Positions 57,283 to 64,000 of a DNA stretch of 64,000 nucleotides are shown in pieces (the first letter of the stretch is position 1; each line of letters opens with the position of its first letter). The notes under the pieces were generated by a model. That model was given only the letters and a program-made list of their open reading frames with translations. It was not told where the DNA came from and ran no database searches. Both the position numbers and the translations under genes were made by a program. Source of the DNA: Zantedeschia hybrid cultivar (taxonomy: Eukaryota > Streptophyta > Magnoliopsida > Alismatales > Araceae); the NCBI GenBank assembly GCA_030544215.1, contig JARZZO010000001.1, positions 41,505,670-41,569,669 on the forward strand, read 5' to 3'.

Positions 57283-58035
57283 CCCTCTTCTTGAATGGGT
57301 GATTAGTTAGTGATTGAAGAGTTAATGATTGAAGCGATATTGAATTGAAGATCGAAGCAACGACGTCCAAACGCCGAAGTGCTGCTGTTTCTAGAAGTCG
57401 GCGTCCGTTCTTCATCCAATCTTCATCCATTCAAGATCAAGGCTTTCCATTCTTCATCCATTCGGCATAAGTTTTTCAATTCATTTCTGCATTCTTTTCA
57501 TATTCACATCTTCATTAATCTTGCACTCTTCATCACATCACTCCATGCAACACACACAACATTAGCATCATTTTCAAAACCAATTTGATAAAGGGGTTTC
57601 AAAGACCATCCCCAACAAGTGAGTTTTCTGTTCAGTTGCATGTTTGAAACTCTGTTTAGATTGGATACTACTTTTGCTTAAGTTCTCATTGTTTCTTCAT
57701 TTCTCTTTCTATTTTCTTGCAAAGAATCAAAAGGGAGAGAATCAACAAGCAAAGCAACAAGGGCTCTGGACGATCCTCAAACTCAACAACAATCAAAGTA
57801 AGAACAAAGACAAGAAAGGGCTCTCTTTGTTCAGCCGGCTGAAGGAGAAGAACCAAGAGCTCAACATCTCCCATGTTCAAACAGGTAGGCGATCAAACTC
57901 TTTCTTTTGGAACTTCTAAGTCAAAAGTTTCTGGCGATCACTTCACTTAGTTTCTTTTTAATAGGCTTATTTTGCACTTAAACAACATAGATTTTTCATG
58001 ATAATCACACGTTCATTTTAAGCACACAGCTTTTT

Positions 58036-58053
58036 TGGCGATCACGGTAGGAC
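58036..58053 (+). promoter_or_regulatory. Primer binding site, element B
   Basis: TGGCGATCACGGTAGGAC, seven bases after the LTR end, equal to the A1 site except one base (GTAGG for GTGGG). Probably tRNA-Arg type, by memory of plant tRNA 3' ends. Confidence 0.7.
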
Positions 58054-59059
58054 TTGGTCTGGCCATCTTTTAGTTCTTTTGTTCTTGCTGTTATCAATCG
58101 GGCACCCACGGTGCACCACTTGTGTCTTTTGACACGTCCTCACCAATTGGTGAGTGTTTTTAGTTTAGTTAATTCCCTACGTGCACCACGTGCACACCCC
58201 TGCGGCAAGATCTTGCCCTCCCCGTTGATTAGTTAAAAAGCTGTTTTTTGTGATGAAATGCTGTGTGATTGACTGATATCTTAGTTGTTTAGTTGATAAA
58301 ATCATCCTGTTAAAACCTGAAACTAAAAAAAATCTTACATGAGCTGATTATTTATCGTTTTTATCCTGTTTGAGGGGGAATCAATCCAGAAATTCCTCCT
58401 GGAAAACTGAACCTGCGACTTGAAAAGCGTCCAGGAGCACTGACGCGTTTTAAACTGCGTCAGTTAACCCAGACGCCTTTCAGTCTTATTTCTCTACTAT
58501 CTGCAATCTGAGCTTCTGCGAAAAATTAAGACTCTGTTCGAATAGCGTCAACTAACCTCGACGCGATTCAGGCAATTTCTTATTTCTTCTTCAGTTCTCA
58601 GATTTTTGTGATCTGTGTGCTAATTACCCATTATGTATTAAGCATTAGAGGCCATCCAGGCTATATGTCATACGCATTGAGGCTAACACCCTCCTTTTCT
58701 TAGGAACACTCTTCTTGACGTCATCAGCTCTCTCTGATTTGGTCGGTCCCTCGATCAGACTAGAGTAGTTGGCGTTAAGGCCTCCGTAAGTCCCCAAAAT
58801 CAAGGTACTCCTCCTTGATCATCGGGCTGGTTGTACCAGTTGAAGACCCGGTTAGATTCCATAAACGTTGTGAGAGAAAGCCATAGAATATAACGGTGGA
58901 CATTGAATTGAAACTAGGATCCCATCCCTTGAGCGAATTTGTGATTTAATTAAATCCAAATAACTCAACAAGGAATCTTAAAATCACGTTAAACATCCAC
59001 TTGTTTGTTTAAATCTCTGTACAACTTGTTTGCTAATCCTTGGAAAAGAATCTAACATC
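58054..59059 (+). other. Leader of element B with two GGCGTC-type hairpin groups
   Basis: No gene. The block 58738-58860 matches the A1 leader. A double hairpin lies at 58419-58485 and a single one at about 58536-58571 (aatagcgtcaactaacctcg, then acgcgattca). A1's leader lacks clear copies, so hairpins can be gained or lost within a family. Confidence 0.65.
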
Positions 59060-59409
59060 ATGCTGCTCCGATCGGGCAGGGACTTGAGCATGGCTCCAGA
59101 TGCCATTGTCAACTACGAGGGAGATGCTAATGCCCCTCGCGATTCTGATTACAATTATGAGAGCGGGAGAGATGCTGATGCCTCCCGTAATTTTGTCCCC
59201 GTTCCGGTTCGACATGATGGGAATGTCCGAACCCCTCTTTTTCATCCTCATAATCAATATTCTGATCCTCCCCCGCATGAGTATGCGGTTCCCGATCCCA
59301 TTTTCGAGGGAGACATGAATCAGAATGATCCATCGTCCTCTGATCCTTCGGATCTTGTCAATGCTTTGGGAGTTCTTGCCTCCCGTATGGACCCTCAGCA
59401 GTTCGAGGC
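59060..59409 (+). pseudogene. gag: gag N-terminus of element B, cut by D2
   Basis: The ATG at 59060 gives MLLRSGR, matching A1's MMLRSGR, followed by NYEGDANAPRDSD and the SDLVNALGVLASRMDPQQFE segment that aligns with A1's SDLVTLIGALSNHVDPRQFG. The frame is open for about 116 codons and then runs into the D2 LTR at 59410. So far no damage is visible; the break is due to the insertion only. Confidence 0.85.
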
Positions 59410-61729
59410 TGTAGTGACCCAGACTTTCGGATCCGGTTTTCGGGTCGGACCCTGTTGTTCTAACACTTGTGGGGGGGGCTGGAATTCTGAGTTGAATCGC
59501 GTCAGGACCTGGCGACGCGTTTTAAACGGCGTCTACCTTGGCAGACGCGTTTCAGGTGCTGCCACGTGGGTGCCGCGGGGGTTGGCCTTGGGCCGCGTGG
59601 GTACGGCCCTGTCAGGTCGTCTGAACGGCGTCTATGTGGGTCGACGCCTTTCAGACTGCGACTCTGGGTGTGTCAGAGTACGGCCCTGACAAGTTGTCTG
59701 AATGGCGTCTGTGTTGGACGACGCGTTTCAGAATCTTGTCAGAGCGGCTGTCATGTCACCTGATAGGCGTCCGTAGAGGTCGACGCGTTTTAGCCAGTTT
59801 CTGGTTAACCCCGAGAGCCCTCCTTCTTTCCCTCATTTTCTCCTACTCTCCTCCTCCTCCTCCGGCGACCGGCGGCGACCGCCTCCTCCTCCCTCTTTTC
59901 CTTCCACCATTTCGCCTCTCCCTCCACTTCATCCCCTACCTAGTTCTTGCATCTACCACCTCCACTTCCACTGCGGCGTTCTGCTCTCCGGACGGCGGCC
60001 GACGTCACGGTGGGGCTAGGACGACCACGGCGGTACCGGCGGCGGCGTGGGGCAAGACGGATAGGCGGCTTGAAGCCCGGAGACGTTCGAGTGTCCGGTA
60101 GGGTGACGTTCCCCGTAGCGTGGTGTTTAAAATCATGTCTTCCTCGATGTGCATGTGGTAGATCTTCGATTTTGGGGGTTAGAATGAGCATGTTTAGGTT
60201 CTCTATGGGGGTGCTTGCCTATGAAATGTCTTGCTCTTCGTTTTCCCTTCAGTTTGAATGATTTTTGGGTTTGTTTGGGGTTGGAAGGGAGCCCTCGGGT
60301 TTAGGGCGTCCATGGTTCCTGGGACTGAAAGACGTCGTGCATGGACGACGCCTTTTTGAAGGGCGTCGGGCCATCACGACGCCTTTTAGACAGGAATTGA
60401 CTGACAGACAGTCTGCCAGGTTGAGGTTTCTGTGGCTAAAAGACGTCATGGGTAAACGACGCGTTTTTGAACGGCGTCGGGCATCCATGACGCGTTTTAA
60501 CCACAGAAATCCCAGAATAAAACTCTGGGAAATTCCGGATTTTCGCGTTGAATGGCGCTGGGTACGTCGACGCCTTTTAAACGGCGACTACTGGTGTCGA
60601 CGCGTTTTAAGGCCAGAAATCCGAAGATTAATTTATGTAAACCTGTACTTGGAACTTGAATGGCGTCGACCTCAGTCGACGCAATTCAAGACAGAATCTC
60701 ACTAATGCATGCCAGTAAAACGTGTTCATACTGCTAGATAGATGATTAGCACATGTTTCAGTGCACCCGATAGAGATGGATTCCTCATGATCGGATGGTT
60801 CTGTGTGTGTTATGCGATCGCGGGCTTTTCACGTGACCGGATCGCTCTGTGTTGGGTTTTCAGTTACTGTGGACCTGGAGTGACATTGTAGCACTTTATC
60901 ACCCTGTGCTGGTGGGGGCGTGAGCACAGCGCCGGTGGGGGCGTGGGCGGGGTGACGCCTAGTGAGAGAGGGTCACCTGGTGAACCCCGGGGTCAGCTAG
61001 TACCGGTGTGGGCGTGGTACATTCGGAGAGTCACTCGTGCTGAGGGAAGGAGTAGCCACCTGAGCCTGTCGGGCCGGAGTAGCTAGTGTGCTATCCGAGG
61101 GGCTGCTGCTTGGGCTCAGCGGGTCGAGGTTTTCCCACCGTGGTTTGTACGGTCGGCGAGTTCTATCGAGACGACAGTTGTGGGTTTCCCGTTGGTTAGT
61201 TTAGAATGCGCATGATTATTATATTCCGACTGCAAGTGTTCTCACGTAGAGAATTAGATATTGTACCTGCCACTACACTTGTTACTTACTGTTAGCTGCA
61301 CTTTATACTTGTGGGTGTGTGTATGGGCAGTGGGGATCGAAGGATCCCTACTGAGTCTTGTTCTTGAGACTCACCCCTGCGGTTTTCAGGTGAGGACTCC
61401 CAGCAGACTTAGAGCGGCGTGTGCGGCCGTGTGTTGCGCATCTTCGGCAGTCGTTCCGGGGTATGCCCCGATGTAGTTGTTATTTATTTTCTGGCCTGTA
61501 TGTTTAATTCTTTCCTTTCAGCTGGAGTATGTAATTATTTGCTGTAATCGAGTCGCATTGTAATAATTTTAATTTCCTGCACTTTCACTTCAATTCAATG
61601 CGATGTGAATGTTTAGCTTAGTTTATTATTTATTTCCCAGACTTACTAGATCCTGGTTTGGTTCCAAATTAATGATTCGGTACCCATTTAGTAACCGGAT
61701 CTCCGGTTATAGGGTGGCGGGTCGCTACA
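59410..61729 (+). repeat. 5' LTR of element D2
   Basis: The LTR is 2320 bp. The right-hand third aligns with D1's LTR (for example tcgggccggagtagc, gctatccgaggggtt-like and gtatgccccgatgt blocks), and the first part is hairpin-rich in both. A gene-like CT-rich stretch with ctccggcgacc (59816-59890) resembles the leaders of the antisense genes in E and F. Confidence 0.85.
59491..60690. repeat. About 13 GGCGTC-type hairpins, LTR of D2
   Basis: Copies at 59491-59525, 59522-59555, 59620-59655, 59697-59732, 59761-59793, 60325-60359, 60357-60390, 60435-60470, 60468-60501, 60548-60583, 60575-60610 and 60655-60690. The copies at 59620 and 59697 have perfect TCTGAA/TTCAGA outer arms. 60427-60510 is a double hairpin enclosed by TTTCTGTGG and CCACAGAAA. 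The copy at 60655-60690 is at the place matching D1's 29181-29216: same arms, different loop. Confidence 0.85.
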
Positions 61730-61731
61730 AT

Positions 61732-61743
61732 TGGTATCAGAGC
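61732..61743 (+). promoter_or_regulatory. Primer binding site, element D2
   Basis: TGGTATCAGAGC, the perfect plant tRNA-iMet complement, two bases after the LTR end at 61729. Confidence 0.9.
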
Positions 61744-61885
61744 ATACGGTCTGGCAAATAAATGAATAACTAGGTTAAATGTTGTAAGTTCGGCAAATAA
61801 ATACATTATCCCGTACAGGCACTGCGGTAGTATAGGTTTTAGGACTCTAATTAGAACTTTTGATTTTGTAATTGTAGGCGAGTAG

Positions 61886-64000
61886 ATGGCTCCCAGGAAG
61901 AGGATGCCAGTTATTCGAGAGAGGGGAGATGCCCCTAGTGGGTCCGAGGCAGGGAGGCCGAGTGTTGAGCAGTTTATGGAGGCCATGATGGATACTATGG
62001 CTAGGTATCAGACGCGAGATCCTAGCGAGGGCTCTAGTACTCGGGGTGGTTCCACAGCTATACTGGAGAGGTTCTTGAAGTTGAGGCCACCTCACTTCAC
62101 CGGTCGTCCCGACCCTGACGAGGCCATTCATTGGCTTAGAGAGATCGAGAAGACCTTTGATACCATGGACTGTGCGGCAGTAGAGAGGACCCCGCTGGCT
62201 ACCTTCATGCTGAAGGATAGCGCCTATGACTGGTGGACCACACTGAAGAGTCTGTCTTATGGGGACAGGAGTCTTAGGGAAATATCTTGGGAGACCTTTG
62301 TCAAGGAGTTCAACGCACAATATTTCCCTAGACATATCCAGCGAGCCAAGGAGAGGGAGTTTATGGATCTGACGCAGGGGAGTATGACGGTACTTGAGTA
62401 CGAGGCGAAGTTTGTCGCGCTGGGACGGTTCGTGCCTTTCATATCTGGGGATGAGGAGCGTCGCACGGAGAGGTTTGTGGATGGGCTTAGGCTCAGTTTG
62501 AGGAACTTTGTGGCGTCCCACTGTTGTACAGACTTGGCATCAGCCGTTAGGAGTGCAGCAGCTGTAGAGGCTCAGCAGATCCAGTCGGCCCGAGAGAGGG
62601 GGCAGGCTGTTCAGGGGCCAGTTCGAGGCAGGGGTAAGGCATCGGCACTGGCTCCTTCGACTGGATCGGGATCGTCGTCACTCGGCTCCCGATTCAGGAG
62701 ATTCTTCAGGGGTGGTGGCAGCAGCAGTGGCAGCAGCGGCAGCAGCAGACCTAGGCAGGGTCAGCAGAGTCAGTCAGCATCCAGTGCATAGCAGGAGCCA
62801 GCTCAGAGGCTTCCGGCAGTTTGTCAGCAGTGTGGTGGTACCCATGGCGGGACTCAGTGTCCCACTCTTCCCAGGAGGTGTTTTACTTGCGGCCAACAGG
62901 GCCATCTGGCGAGGCAGTGCCCGCAGGGGCAGGGTCAGGGGCAGGGTCATGGCGATCAGAAGAAGCCGAGGACCCAAGGGAGAGTGTTAGCTATCACCAG
63001 GAGGGAGGCTCGCGCGTCCAACTTGGTGGAAGGTACACTTTCTGTCCTTGGAAACTCTGCACACGTATTGATTGATTCAGGAGCTTCGCATTCTTTTATT
63101 TCTGAGCAGTTTCTAGATATTCTTTCTGCACCCGTTGATGAATTATCTGATGGTCTGATGGTGGAGGTTCCTTCTGGAGATTATATGATATCTTATAACT
63201 GCTTGAGGAATGTCCCCTTGACCATTGAGGGTCATGTGCTCCCTGCCCAGTTGGTTGTGCTTGCCATTCGAGACTTTGATGTCATCCTGGGTATGGATTG
63301 GTTGGAAGCCTTTTATGCAGAGGTGGACTGCCACAAGAAGAGGGTGCGATTCTCCATTCCGGGCATCCCGACCTTCTTCTTCCAAGGTATTAGGCTTTCT
63401 TCCCGAGGTATTCTTATTTCTGCCTTTAAGGCACGGAGGTTACTTGATGGTGGCTGTGAGGCTTTTCTTGCCTCTGTTGTTGTCTCTGATGTCCGGGATA
63501 GTCTCAGTCCTGGGGAGGTGCCTATTGTGTGTGAGTTCGCCGATGTATTTCCTGAGGAACTGCCTGGCCTTCCTCCTCAGCGAGAGGTCGAGTTCACCAT
63601 CGAGCTTGCACCAGGTACGGTACCCTTGTCTAAGGCCCCGTATCGGATGGCGCCAGCCGAGCTCGCTGAGTTGAAGGCACAGTTGCAGGAGTTGCTGGAC
63701 AAGGGTTTTATTCGTCCCAGTACATCTCCATGGGGTGCTCCAGTTCTGTTTGTCAGGAAGAAGGATGGTTCTTTGAGATTGTGCATCGATTATAGGCAGC
63801 TGAACCAGGTAACGATTAAGAATAAGTACCCGCTTCCTAGAATCGATGACTTGATGGATCAGCTACAGACCGCGAGGGTGTTTTCCAAGATTGATTTAAG
63901 ATCTGGATACTATCAGATGAGAATCAGAGATGTGGATGTTAGTAAGACGGCGTTCAGGACCCGGTATGGGCACTATGAGTTTCTGGTTACGCCCTTTGGC
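61886..64000 (+). CDS. gag-pol: gag-pol polyprotein of D2 (gag, protease, RT; cut by window end)
   Basis: One frame from the ATG at 61886 (MAPRKRMPVIRERGD) to the window edge, interrupted only by TAG at 62789-62791. Order: gag core (about residues 60-215, with AYDWWTTLK and YFPRHIQRAKEREFMDL), a Ser/Gly-rich linker, TAG, the CCHC knuckle CFTCGQQGHLARQC (about 62880-62920), retropepsin with VLIDSGASHSF (from about 63068), a linker (FADVFPEELPGLPPQREVEF), then RT fingers and palm start (WGAPVLFVRKKDGSLRLCID, FSKIDLRSGYYQMRI) to the edge. YxDD, RNase H and integrase lie outside. The polyprotein would make particles and cDNA. The single stop lies between capsid and knuckle; it may be a null mutation or a readthrough site. 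Confidence 0.9.

Larger units (their letters stand above)
56688..58028 (+). repeat. 5' LTR of element B
   Basis: The LTR is 1341 bp, from TGTAGACACG to AAGCACACA. A TATA box (tataaata) is at 57275-57282. Four well-kept GGCGTC-type hairpins lie upstream of it in U3. Downstream frames in R/U5 are not conserved among family LTRs. Confidence 0.9.
56688..59409 (+). mobile_element. Element B: 5' part of an A-family Ty3/gypsy element
   Basis: Plus-strand order: LTR (56688-58028), primer site (58036-58053), leader, start of gag (59060-59409). Leader and gag N-terminus match A1. It inserted in copia G (flank ggtgc at 56683-56687) and was interrupted within gag by D2 at 59410. The rest lies past the window end. 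Confidence 0.9.
59410..64000 (+). mobile_element. Element D2: Tekay/Del-like Ty3/gypsy element, 5' LTR through RT
   Basis: LTR (59410-61729), perfect tRNA-iMet primer site, gag, protease and RT up to the window edge. LTR ends are TGTAG and CTACA. It inserted in gag of element B (flank gaggc, 59405-59409). It is the innermost and therefore youngest member of the F-G-B-D2 nest, which agrees with its almost intact coding frame. Confidence 0.9.

Noticed and set aside
61847..62521. 224-codon minus-strand frame opposite D2 gag
   Set aside because: Shadow of the clear gag frame on the plus strand.

Overview
The window is plant nuclear DNA made almost entirely of nested LTR retrotransposons. I see no convincing host gene, tRNA, rRNA or CRISPR array. 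The signs of a large-genome flowering plant, probably a eudicot, are Ty3/gypsy Tat-type pol genes with a second (archaeal-type) RNase H, a Tekay/Del-like Ty3 family with a tRNA-iMet primer site, a Ty1/copia element, and antisense genes of the plant-mobile-domain type with GT-AG introns. The species cannot be named from the sequence.

Layout, left to right. (1) 1-4544: 5' part of a minus-strand Tat-like element A1 (LTR 3307-4544, primer site, leader, broken gag). (2) 4545-6034: gag-protease fragment of an older relative. (3) 6035-19146: minus-strand element E, with 3' LTR, polypurine tract, two antisense spliced genes (9340-10744 and 11570-14038) and a decayed pol that stops at a foreign LTR end at 19147. 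(4) 19221-48322: giant minus-strand Ogre-like element C, with 5.1 and 5.4 kb LTRs, two tandem gag genes, a pol that lacks the RT catalytic core, and a long 3' region of tandem repeats. It sits in an LTR of the A/E family with an imperfect 5-bp target duplication (attgt/atcgt). Inside C's 3' region lies D1 (28810-34032, plus strand), a gag-only element with a perfect GAATC duplication. (5) 48710-52985: minus-strand element F (3' LTR plus a second copy of the antisense plant-mobile-domain gene), cut by (6) copia element G (52986-56687, minus), cut by (7) element B (56688-59409, plus; same family as A1), cut by (8) D2 (59410 to the window end, plus), whose gag-protease-RT frame is open except for one TAG. 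The order F, G, B, D2 is a successive nest whose right-hand halves lie beyond the window.

The most unusual signal is structural. Short inverted repeats with variable loops recur throughout these elements. A roughly 36-bp GGCGTC/GACGCC hairpin occurs about 40 times in two unrelated Ty3 groups (A/B/E/F and D1/D2). Its outer arm bases change from copy to copy yet usually stay complementary, and its loop is hypervariable. Element C instead carries a 28-bp hairpin (12-bp arms, 4-nt loop), five copies of it nearly regularly spaced in each LTR, and a third type (5-bp arms, 5-nt loop, compensated arms) in its 3' repeat region. I know of no feature class that covers this; it is the best candidate here for something undescribed.
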